NCBI GenBank assembly: GCA_007130265.1
Contig: SLST01000498.1
Coordinates: forward strand, 1-5,370
Origin: Spirochaetales bacterium
Lineage (GTDB): Bacteria; Spirochaetota; Spirochaetia; DSM-27196; SLST01
Direction: 5' to 3'
DNA: 5,370 bases
Every line of letters begins with the position of its first letter. Within the stretch, counting starts at the first letter, position 1. Positions 1-5,260 of this stretch are shown one piece after another. A program made the position numbers and the translations under genes. The notes under the pieces are model-generated. The model saw nothing but the letters and a program-made list of their open reading frames with translations. It was not told where the DNA came from and searched no databases.

Positions 1-276
1 AGAACACATCCCGAAACACTCCTCGCAGCGCCAGACGTGGACGGTGACGAATCGTGCGACCATCGCGTGGTCCGGATGCACATCACCGCCGAGTGCTATG
101 GAGACGATATTGGTGCGGTACGCTTTCTCGAACTGCCGCGATGGAAGCATTCCTCTCGAGCAGCCGAGAAGGACGATCCGCAACAACGCCTTCGGATCGC
201 AAGTCGGGCGGCCCGTCTCATCGGTATGATGGAGCCTGTCGGATCGAGGGTCGTGGCGATCTCTGAGATCTGATAG
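1..276 (-). pseudogene. DDE transposase fragment (IS1182-like), N-terminal part, runs off left edge
   Basis: Reading the minus strand from 276 to 1 gives an open frame with no recognisable start codon in the homologous part. It contains TDETGRPTCDPKALLRIVLL (from 225 down), then GCSRGMLPSRQFEKAYRTN and ALGGDVHPDHAMVARFVT. This is the pattern of the N-terminal region of IS1182-like DDE transposases, where NDETG.PAYDP is followed by LLKIVL.AYSRGI.SSR.IE and then by MALS.D..PHFTTIA.F. The family's usual first 25 or so residues are missing: upstream of about 276 the frame stays open, but its residues no longer look like a transposase. The catalytic Asp/Glu region would lie left of the window. Transposases of this group are usually several hundred residues long, so only about 90 are visible here. 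I infer a 5'-truncated remnant; whether the rest is intact beyond the edge cannot be seen. The family call comes from recalled motifs, not a search. Confidence 0.62.
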
Positions 277-301
277 CAGGAGACCGGCAAGGGAAAGCAG
301 T

Positions 302-361
302 ACGGTACGGTGCCGTTTCCAGAGTAGAATGGCCTCATGAATGAGAATCGACGGTACGGTG
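302..361. repeat. 11-bp direct repeat flanking the dehydrogenase start
   Basis: ACGGTACGGTG occurs at 302-312 and again at 351-361, in the same orientation and 49 bp apart. Each copy is itself a partial tandem of ACGGT. The first copy overlaps a small inverted repeat, ACGG-TG-CCGT, at 307-316. The pair straddles the ATG at 337. If translation really begins at 445, both copies would lie in the leader. It could be a regulator binding site or chance. Confidence 0.35.
325..330 (+). promoter_or_regulatory. possible -10 element (TAGAAT) very close to the SDR start
   Basis: TAGAAT matches the sigma-70 -10 consensus at five of six positions and lies 6 nt before the ATG at 337. No good -35 hexamer is seen at the expected distance (302-307 is ACGGTA). 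The spacing would place transcription start at or next to the ATG, which would mean a leaderless transcript; there is also no Shine-Dalgarno sequence before 337. The evidence is weak and depends on which start codon is used. Confidence 0.25.
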
Positions 362-1377
362 GAGTGTTGTCCGCAGTCGTCAACGGCATTTCAGACATCT
401 GGCGATCACGTCGCGATCACCCACCGCAAGACAGTGGCGAACGAATGAACGGGAGTTGGTGTCTGATCACCGGAGCGAGCTCGGGCCTCGGATTCGAGAC
501 CGCCGTACGCCTGCTGCATCGCGGCGCGAGTCTCACCGTAGCGAGCCGAAGCGCTGGTCCTGAGCTCGTCAGAAGGCTGCGCGCGCGAGTCGAAGCAGAG
601 GGAGACCGGCGGTCGGCAGGAGCGGCTCCGGAGGTTGAAGCGATAGCGATGGATCTTGCGAGTTTCGCGTCCGTGGAGAGCTTTCTCGAAGAGCTCGAGA
701 GTCGCGGACGACGATTCGCTACGGTCGTGTTCAACGCGGGCGCAGTGGCGTCGCGGGCGCGACGCACCGAGGACGGTTACGACGAGATGCTTCAGGTGAA
801 CTTCCTTTCGAACCATTTGCTCGCTACGCGATTGATCGAGAGCGGGCGAATCGAACTCGCCGTTTCGGCGGGCAATGGCCGCCCCGCCCGCTTCGTCTTC
901 GTCTCCTCGGAAGCACACCGTAGCAGTCCCGATGTCCCGGAGGCCGATCTCTTCGAGATCGGCAACTACGGCATGGGCCAGTCAGTGCGATGGTACGCCT
1001 ACTCGAAGCTCTTCCTCACCGCCTTCACTGAAGAGCTCTCGCGACTCCACAACCCGGATGACCGGGTCCGCCTCACCGTCCTCACGATGTGCCCCGGTGC
1101 GATGCGCACGGGGATAGCGCGTGACGCCCCGAGCATTCTGCAGCCACTCATCCGGCTTGCCCTGCGTCTTGCCTTCCCGGGCCCCGAGAAGTCGGCAGAA
1201 ATGCTCGCTCATCTTGCAGCCTCGCCGGAGTTCGATTCGCATACGGGACTCTACTTCCACCTCTCGACGAGAAAGGAGAAGGATGTTCGCGCTCGAGACC
1301 CGGAGCTTGCGGCGCGGGTCTGGAGGGAGACGAAGGAGGTGTTGGCCTGTCGTGGGGTAAGCAGCCATGACCAATAG
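337..1377 (+). CDS. short-chain dehydrogenase/reductase (classical SDR, retinol-dehydrogenase/POR-like)
   Basis: This 346-residue protein is a predicted NAD(P)-dependent oxidoreductase of the cytoplasm. The visible Rossmann-fold signatures are the cofactor loop TGASSGLG (45-52), the DL pair (106-107) that holds the adenine ring, NAG (133-135), a helix-4 Asn (about 155), the catalytic serine region VFVSSEAHRSS (187-197), the catalytic YAYSK (Tyr220, Lys224) and CPG (252-254). Arg71 at the end of the second strand suggests preference for NADP(H). The SSEAHRS and AYSKLFLTAF stretches resemble the retinol dehydrogenase, WWOX and protochlorophyllide reductase branch, but the substrate cannot be read from sequence. 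The SDR domain starts near residue 40, so the first 36 residues are an extension. An alternative ATG at 445 (Met37) starts directly before the domain. Neither start has a good Shine-Dalgarno sequence, so the start is uncertain. The reading frame is otherwise intact. The gene stands alone on the plus strand with transposon debris on both sides. Confidence 0.9.
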   Translation: MNENRRYGGVLSAVVNGISDIWRSRRDHPPQDSGERMNGSWCLITGASSGLGFETAVRLLHRGASLTVASRSAGPELVRRLRARVEAEGDRRSAGAAPEVEAIAMDLASFASVESFLEELESRGRRFATVVFNAGAVASRARRTEDGYDEMLQVNFLSNHLLATRLIESGRIELAVSAGNGRPARFVFVSSEAHRSSPDVPEADLFEIGNYGMGQSVRWYAYSKLFLTAFTEELSRLHNPDDRVRLTVLTMCPGAMRTGIARDAPSILQPLIRLALRLAFPGPEKSAEMLAHLAASPEFDSHTGLYFHLSTRKEKDVRARDPELAARVWRETKEVLACRGVSSHDQ

Positions 1378-1704
1378 CGATGGACACACACCTTGCGAAG
1401 CAACCGAACCAGATTGAGCATGTTCCGTACCGGTGAGGGCCTCGTCTCGCCGACGTGTACTCCGACTTCAGGAAAGGAGCATTCGCCGGCGAAAATCCGA
1501 GCGAGCTGATTGTTGTCGGAACCCTTAGGATTGAGACGACCCGAAAATCGATTCAATGTTCAAGAGGCCCGGGACAGAGCGGGTTGTCTACTATAGTAGG
1601 GCAATGCTTGCCCTCTCGGCAGGGGATTGGCGGGAAATCACCCGATCAGAAGGTACACCGAAACGGGAATCTGCGATAGCAGATGGATTCGCCCGGGGTT
1701 CTCG
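1378..1704. other. gene-free stretch between SDR and integrase remnant
   Basis: I see no convincing gene on either strand. The open frames here are short, lack ribosome binding sites and match no family I recognise. The integrase remnant's reading frame continues to a stop at 1591, but residues beyond about 1705 no longer resemble an integrase. The one distinct feature is the 12-bp palindrome at 1588-1599. Confidence 0.5.
1588..1599. repeat. 12-bp perfect palindrome CTACTATAGTAG
   Basis: The sequence CTACTATAGTAG equals its own reverse complement. It is AT-rich within GC-rich surroundings and lies about 100 bp past the last recognisable part of the integrase remnant. It could be a protein binding site, part of an old element end, or chance. 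It contains TACTAT, which resembles a -10 box, but no matching -35 is seen. Confidence 0.35.
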
Positions 1705-2201
1705 CCGCGATTGGTGGCGCCCAGGGAGCGGTAATCCGTGAGTAGTACCGTATGGAAGACACACCTGCGGCGTGCCGGTGGTACGATCCGCTGCGCCTTT
1801 GCCGTGGCGTACGCGCAGGAGCATTGCTTGCGCGTCGGTATCGCTGACGGTAAGCACAAGGGCCTCACTCAACCGCAGGCCACAGGAGTACACGGTGGAT
1901 AGATAGACGTAGCTGTGGAAAGTGGTGACGTTCGCGAGAATCCGAGTTACCTCCTGCTGCGTCAGGACTACCGGCAACGTTCGTTCGTCTTCCACGTGCA
2001 GGATCGAGAGGAGCTTTCGGTGCGACGGAACAGGAAGTAATCTTCCAGTTCGCGTTCGGTGATCGCCTGCGGATCCTTGTCGAGGTGATCGACCAGCTGG
2101 CGAACGGAACGCAGGTACGATTCCCGCGTTCTGGGCGTCTTTCCGCCGAGCATCAACGCCGGCTCCATCTGGGATTACCAGGCGGACTGAGATTGATCCA
2201 T
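1705..2201 (-). pseudogene. tyrosine recombinase/integrase, decayed (early stop, internal deletion, frameshifts, C-terminus lost)
   Basis: The original start is probably the ATG at 2201. It has a Shine-Dalgarno GGAGG at 2209-2213 with 7-nt spacing, and codon 9 is TAA (2177-2175). The same frame resumes with TPRTRESYLRSVRQLVDHLD and ELEDYFLFRR, the N-terminal SAM-like (core-binding) domain of phage-type integrases. After about 2040 the frame shifts and residues expected between the two domains are missing. The next frame reads VEDERTLPVVLTQQEVTRIL and STVYSCGLRLSEAL, which holds the first catalytic Arg (in GLRLSE, near 1873-1875), then RVRHGKGAADR with the beta-hairpin Lys. A further frameshift follows, with traces such as PGRHQSR down to 1705. 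The second catalytic Arg, the HxxR motif and the nucleophilic Tyr are absent, so it cannot be active. It resembles integrases commonly found alongside IS91-type transposases, one of which is decayed at 4033-4422. Confidence 0.82.
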
Positions 2202-2208
2202 TGAAGGT

Positions 2209-2213
2209 CCTCC
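2209..2213 (-). promoter_or_regulatory. ribosome binding site of the dead integrase
   Basis: On the minus strand GGAGG lies 7 nt before the ATG at 2201. This supports that ATG as the ancestral start, even though its reading frame is closed after eight codons by TAA at 2177-2175 and then stays open in the same frame into clear integrase sequence. Confidence 0.55.
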
Positions 2214-2800
2214 ATGCGACCGGCTAATAGGGAGGACTGTGATAAAACGTGATCCGAGCAGACGCGGGACGGTAATGCGTAGCGGTTACTGTACAGCGTG
2301 GGCTATCGGCTGTTGCCGGCCGCGGAGCGGCTTACTTGAGCATGCGTCTTCCAGCGGAAGCCGGCCTTTCCCGTCGTGACCACGACAACCGCTCCATTCT
2401 ACCTCACCGTCTGGCCCTTTCGGGCGCCTTGGACGCTCCGCCGGACCCAGCTGAAAACATCCGTTATGTTGCAGATTCATCCCGGGTGTCAGCATGCGAT
2501 GCCTCACCAGCGCCCATCGTCGACCGGTTCATCTCAGCGACTCCAAAGGACCTATGCCAGAGGAAGTGGGCCGGGAGTCGTCCGGGAGCAAGCGCGGCGG
2601 AGCGAGTGGTGAGCCACCCCTTCTTCAACCGCACCACCACGGGTTCTCGTAGAGATGCTACCAGATGCGGGCTATCCATTCCTGTCCGCTTCTCATGTGC
2701 GTCCAGACGTGGCGGGGCGAGATCATCCGGTGCACCTGCTGCGTGCTGAGCTCGACAGGTTCGGTTCCGGTCTGCGGCGGCCACCAACCCTGCGGGAATC

Positions 2801-2817
2801 GGTCCGCGGGTCGGACC
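2801..2817 (-). terminator. stem-loop just after the lipoprotein gene, possible terminator
   Basis: GGTCCG and CGGACC form a perfect 6-bp GC-rich stem with a 5-nt loop. It begins about 11 nt past the stop codon of the lipoprotein gene. No run of T follows on the minus strand (the next bases are GATTCCC), so it is not a standard intrinsic terminator. It may stabilise the transcript's 3' end or be chance in GC-rich DNA. Confidence 0.3.
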
Positions 2818-2828
2818 TGTTCCCGGAC

Positions 2829-3935
2829 CTATGGCCCGACCTTCAGCGGCAGGGGAAGGTTGACCGGTATGCGGACAGGGCCGTATCCGACGTCAGCGGT
2901 AACTTCACCCGAGAGTTCCACGTTTACCGATTCCTGTGTGAGCAGGGCGACCATTCCGCCTTCGATCTCGCTCCATCGGAGTTCCGCGATGACTCGCAGC
3001 CGCCGAGTCTGCCGCCCGGGAACCGTGGAGGTTGCCGATGGACCCACATCCAGGTAGGAGAGGCTGGTCTGCCTGCCCGAGATCCGGACGTCGGCGAGAA
3101 TCTGCGGTGCCTGGATCGCGAAATAGTTCGGATTATACAGGTCGAACGGTACCTCTATCCGAACACCATCCGGTAGCCCAGTCGGCACCACTACGGTACC
3201 GGGCCCCTGTTGAAAACTCTCCCACGCCGAGACGAAGTCTCGCCAGTAATCGCCGGCACTCGTGTCTATGACCGAAAGCATGGAGGTAATTCTCCCAATG
3301 ATCGGCTGCCCGAATAAGTCTTCGGCGAACAGGAGATCGATGAAGGGGGTCATGACATCACGGACACCTGAAACGTCCCATGTCTGTACCGTCCCGAGAA
3401 GCCTGATGGTCGGTAACGTCGGGGCGAGGCCAACCGTGGGTAAGAGCGGAATCCGTATCTCGCCGTCGTGTGTCATGCGTACCGTTCGCGTTCCCAGGGA
3501 GAAGGGAAGAGTGATGTCCACCGACGAAACGAACTGGTATGCTACGTCGCGACCGAGCAGATCGTACGCGGCAAGCGGGCCATCCGGCGCGAGGTCGAAC
3601 GTGAAGGGGTAGGCGATGTCAATCACGCTCTCGGGTTCGAGCACAAAGGGTTCCTGGTTCGCCAGGGTGAAAGGCAAGACCTCATCATCAACGGCGAGAT
3701 GGAACTCATGCGCCGGTACCGTAATGCTGCGGTTGAGCGGATTGGTAAAACGGAATCGCAGGGCCGCGTCGAGGCTGAGCTGTCCGCCGGCGATGTCCGG
3801 TTCGATCGCCGAAACTGTGACGCTTTGGAAGGCGACCGTCGGAATACGGGCCTGGGGTAGCGTCGCGCATGCTGTCACTAGCAGTGCGACGAGCGCCGCC
3901 GTAGCGGCGATGGGCCACTTGGTACGGATGCACAT
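2829..3935 (-). CDS. predicted lipoprotein with two LEA2/WHy-like domains
   Basis: This 368-residue protein starts at the ATG at 3935, chosen because GGAGG lies 5 nt upstream (3941-3945); upstream in-frame starts lack this. The N-terminus has a positively charged end (R4, K6), a hydrophobic stretch and the lipobox LVTAC, so Cys23 should be lipidated after signal peptidase II cleavage. Ala follows the Cys, which in Gram-negatives favours outer-membrane sorting over inner-membrane retention. Mature residues about 30-165 and 255-365 look like two copies of the LEA type 2/WHy beta-sandwich: alternating hydrophobic strands with the conserved Asn-Pro motif, TNPLN at about 64-68 and YNPNY at about 267-271. 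The part between (about 180-250) is less clear and may include a helix (VMTPFIDLLFAEDL). LEA2 proteins are linked to desiccation and stress tolerance in plants, and bacterial lipoprotein forms are mostly uncharacterised, so a role in envelope stability is only inferred. The gene is intact, monocistronic, and lies between dead mobile elements. Confidence 0.83.
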   Translation of the reverse strand: MCIRTKWPIAATAALVALLVTACATLPQARIPTVAFQSVTVSAIEPDIAGGQLSLDAALRFRFTNPLNRSITVPAHEFHLAVDDEVLPFTLANQEPFVLEPESVIDIAYPFTFDLAPDGPLAAYDLLGRDVAYQFVSSVDITLPFSLGTRTVRMTHDGEIRIPLLPTVGLAPTLPTIRLLGTVQTWDVSGVRDVMTPFIDLLFAEDLFGQPIIGRITSMLSVIDTSAGDYWRDFVSAWESFQQGPGTVVVPTGLPDGVRIEVPFDLYNPNYFAIQAPQILADVRISGRQTSLSYLDVGPSATSTVPGRQTRRLRVIAELRWSEIEGGMVALLTQESVNVELSGEVTADVGYGPVRIPVNLPLPLKVGP

Positions 3936-3940
3936 GGGTA

Positions 3941-3945
3941 CCTCC
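3941..3945 (-). promoter_or_regulatory. ribosome binding site of the LEA2 lipoprotein gene
   Basis: On the minus strand GGAGG is followed by 5 nt and the ATG at 3935. It decides the start: another in-frame ATG (coding MEVPM) overlaps the Shine-Dalgarno itself and would add four residues, and longer starts would put extra residues before the signal peptide. Confidence 0.75.
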
Positions 3946-3964
3946 ATCGAAAATCCTGACCAGA

Positions 3965-3993
3965 ATGATAGCATAGAAATCGACGCATGTCGC
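3965..3993 (-). promoter_or_regulatory. sigma-70-type promoter of the LEA2 lipoprotein gene
   Basis: Read on the minus strand, GCGACA (3993-3988, four of six matches to TTGACA) is followed by a 17-nt spacer and TATCAT (3970-3965, five of six matches to TATAAT). TG at the extended -10 position (TGcTATCAT) strengthens it. Transcription would begin near 3958, giving a leader of about 22 nt that contains the GGAGG site. The promoter lies just beyond the end of the IS91-type transposase remnant, so the gene does not need read-through from it. Confidence 0.55.
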
Positions 3994-4032
3994 ATCTTTG
4001 CGGGAAGATCACTCGGTTAGAGTCGACGACGC

Positions 4033-4422
4033 TCACGCGGTTTGCCACGTTCGCGACAGCAGGTGCTCGCAGAGTCGCGGCATCCAGTGGCGCACCCTCG
4101 TCGACTTCCTTCTCCTGTATCGTGTACGGGGGAAGCCTTCATCCTCGCATCCGCACTTGGGACACACCAGCGGGTCGATCTCATACGCCTTGGCAAGCAG
4201 CCGCGCCACTCGTTTGCGGGCATTGACGGTGATCTCCTCGCCCTCATCGAGAGGCTCGAAGCCCGGGTCTTCCGGAGCGGAAGCTTCACGCAGGTGTGAA
4301 GCCCTCCGGGGAGGTATGTGTCGCGTGAGCTCGGCCAGATAGTCCAGCGCATCGAACAGGTGCACGTTTTCCTCGAAGTGGGGCTTCCCGAGAAACAGGC
4401 TCTTCTCCGCAGGGTCGGGCGA
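4033..4422 (-). pseudogene. IS91-type (Y2) transposase, C-terminal remnant with internal deletion and frameshift
   Basis: On the minus strand the frame is open from 4422, just after an in-frame TAA at 4425-4423, to a TGA at 4033. It reads EKSLFLGKPHFEE and LFDALDYLAELTRHIPPR, matching the stretch before the late domain of IS91-type transposases (VFD.LDFLA..T.HIP). It then jumps to GFEPLDEGEEITVNARKR and ARLLAKAYEIDPLVCPKCG, the family's C-terminal segment with its CPxC metal-binding motif. The usual intervening part containing YYG.YS-like sequence is missing, which indicates an internal deletion. After CGCE (about 4144) the expected MRVIAFI..D sequence is broken across frames: MKAS and VHDTGE occur in a second frame and LDAATLRAP in a third. 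The HUH/two-Tyr catalytic part is entirely absent. This is dead IS91-type DNA. Its usual partner integrase also lies dead at 1705-2201, but in an order opposite to that I recall for such elements. Confidence 0.75.
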
Positions 4423-4475
4423 TTAGAACTCGGACGACCGAGGGGTAGTCGGTTCGTAGCTCCGCGAGTGGCGAC

Positions 4476-4565
4476 TCACAGATCGAAACGGCGCTGAGCC
4501 ATCGCTTTTGCGGGGGAGAAGCCTCGCTTGCCGCGACCGTAAACCCCGTCAATCTCTATGCGGTC
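4476..4565 (-). pseudogene. transposase C-terminal scrap (IS5/IS1182-like)
   Basis: On the minus strand the frame reads DRIEIDGVYGRGKRGFSPAKAMAQ in part, spread over 4565-4494, and stops at 4476. The spacing RIxIxGxYGxGKRxFSxxxxMA matches the segment around the last catalytic Glu in IS5/IS1182-like DDE transposases, remembered as RIPIEGKFGQGKRRFSL..VMAK. Here the Glu position of IEG has become Asp (IDG). The continuation expected in the family (TSETAI..FLVMNLE) is absent. It is a scrap of about 25 residues, not a gene. The call rests on a short motif, so confidence is moderate. Confidence 0.5.
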
Positions 4566-4603
4566 CCGAGGGACTTGCGCACCTCCATCGCTTTCGCCCG
4601 CAG

Positions 4604-4669
4604 CTAATCGGCCAGACTGATCGGTACCATCACCGACTGCCCGTAGGGGTACTCCCGGCATCGCGCCAT
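4604..4669 (-). pseudogene. transposase N-terminal scrap (IS1182-like) ending in a stop codon
   Basis: On the minus strand an ATG at 4669 is preceded by GGGAG about 9 nt upstream. It opens a 21-codon frame beginning MARCREYPYGQ and continuing SVMVPISLAD, closed by TAG at 4606-4604. This resembles the N-terminus of IS1182-like transposases (MARYK.Y.Y.QM.M.PVS...QLLPG). Beyond the stop the expected LPGTFE...LIDHE sequence is missing and the C-terminal scrap at 4565-4476 follows within 40 bp. Either one element suffered a large internal deletion, or two different remnants lie side by side. The residues that should follow this N-terminus resemble the separate fragment at 1-276, so both may come from the same kind of element. 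Confidence 0.45.
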
Positions 4670-5260
4670 TGATCCGCTCCCGTGAGTCGGTCATGAGTCT
4701 ACACCATAACGTCGATCATGAGGAGGCTTATCCTACAGCCTCAAGACCACGTGGGGAAGACCCTCATGCGGACACCCCGATGCAGACGGAGCCGGGGCCA
4801 CTGACGCTGTGTTCGCGTGCGATGGCCCCGCCATCATGGACGTCGGGGAATGAGCCGTCAGGCTGGAAGGTCGGATCGCCGCGACCTCGGCAGTTCCCAG
4901 CGTTGTGCCCGCAGTTCGACTGAGGCCGGATCCCTCATAGTCACGAAGCGGCTCGTCGAGCATGGCGTTGATCGCGTCGATCGAGGCTGCAACCAGGAAT
5001 CACATCGATTGTCGCGAAGGTCATCGACCCGAAGCTGATCCTGGTCTCCTCGACGAGGGCGATGGGCGATGGGCGCACGAGAAGAAGTTCGGCGGCCCTC
5101 GGCCCTTTCTCTGGCGGTCTGAGCGTCCATGATCAAACGGCTTCAGCCACAGGAGGCAGGACGCCGAAGAGGCTATCGACGAAGGGAAGTCTGATGACTG
5201 ACAATCGTACGTCACCTCGAATGCGGGGCGTCTCGGTGCTTTTTTGAGCATCCTTAGGTC
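4670..5260. other. gene-free stretch before the GH15 gene
   Basis: No gene is supported on either strand. Open frames of 60-90 codons exist (for example 4733-4963 and 4858-5136 on the minus strand, 5062-5247 on the plus strand), but they overlap each other, have Arg/Ser/Pro-rich composition typical of unused frames, and resemble nothing I recognise. The stretch probably contains the control region of the downstream GH15 gene plus old debris. I could not find a convincing promoter for that gene. Confidence 0.5.
5194..5247 (+). CDS. possible 17-codon small ORF upstream of GH15 gene
   Basis: ATG at 5194 is preceded by AAGGGAAG about 5 nt upstream, a purine-rich Shine-Dalgarno-like run. It encodes MTDNRTSPRMRGVSVLF and stops 13 nt before the GH15 start. 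It could be a leader peptide or the end of a decayed upstream gene, since the frame is open further upstream. Chance is the simplest explanation; I keep it only because of the ribosome-binding-like run and its position. Confidence 0.15.
   Translation: MTDNRTSPRMRGVSVLF

Larger units (their letters stand above)
2202..2828. other. gene-free stretch between integrase remnant and lipoprotein gene
   Basis: Several open frames of 70-140 codons cross this region on both strands. They overlap one another, are rich in Arg, Ser, Ala and Pro as expected for random GC-rich DNA, lack good ribosome binding sites and match no family I know. I treat them as noise. The integrase ribosome binding site (2209-2213) lies at the left end and a stem-loop (2801-2817) at the right end. 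The rest may be older, unrecognisable mobile-element debris. Confidence 0.5.

Noticed and set aside
406..918. 170-codon open frame on the minus strand
   Set aside because: It lies entirely opposite the intact SDR gene, is Arg/Ser-rich and has no family resemblance.
982..1389. 135-codon open frame on the minus strand
   Set aside because: It overlaps the 3' half of the SDR gene on the other strand and has no recognisable motif or ribosome binding site.
1432..1451. Hairpin GGTGAG/CTCGCC after the SDR gene as a terminator
   Set aside because: The stem is only six pairs with one wobble, the loop is eight bases, there is no T-run, and it is 55 bp past the stop codon.
2336..2749. 137-codon plus-strand open frame in the gap
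   Set aside because: It overlaps other random frames, its composition is typical of unused GC-rich frames, and it has no known motifs or good Shine-Dalgarno.
2464..2787. 107-codon minus-strand open frame just downstream of the lipoprotein gene
   Set aside because: It shows no family resemblance, competes with the opposite-strand frame and lacks a ribosome binding site.
2655..3176. 173-codon plus-strand open frame
   Set aside because: Most of it lies antisense to the well-supported lipoprotein gene and it shows no motif.
3468..4020. Two plus-strand open frames of 130 and 134 codons
   Set aside because: They are antisense to the lipoprotein gene and its promoter; the minus-strand reading has the signal peptide, Shine-Dalgarno and family resemblance.
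4733..4963. 76-codon minus-strand open frame
   Set aside because: It is Ala/Ser/Thr/Pro-rich, without ribosome binding site or homology that I can recognise.
5198..5226. CTGACA as the -35 box of a GH15 promoter
   Set aside because: The bases 17 nt downstream (ATGCGG) do not resemble a -10 box.
5205..5245. CACC...GGTG followed by six T as a terminator before the GH15 gene
   Set aside because: Only four pairs with an oversized loop, and there is no convincing gene upstream to terminate.
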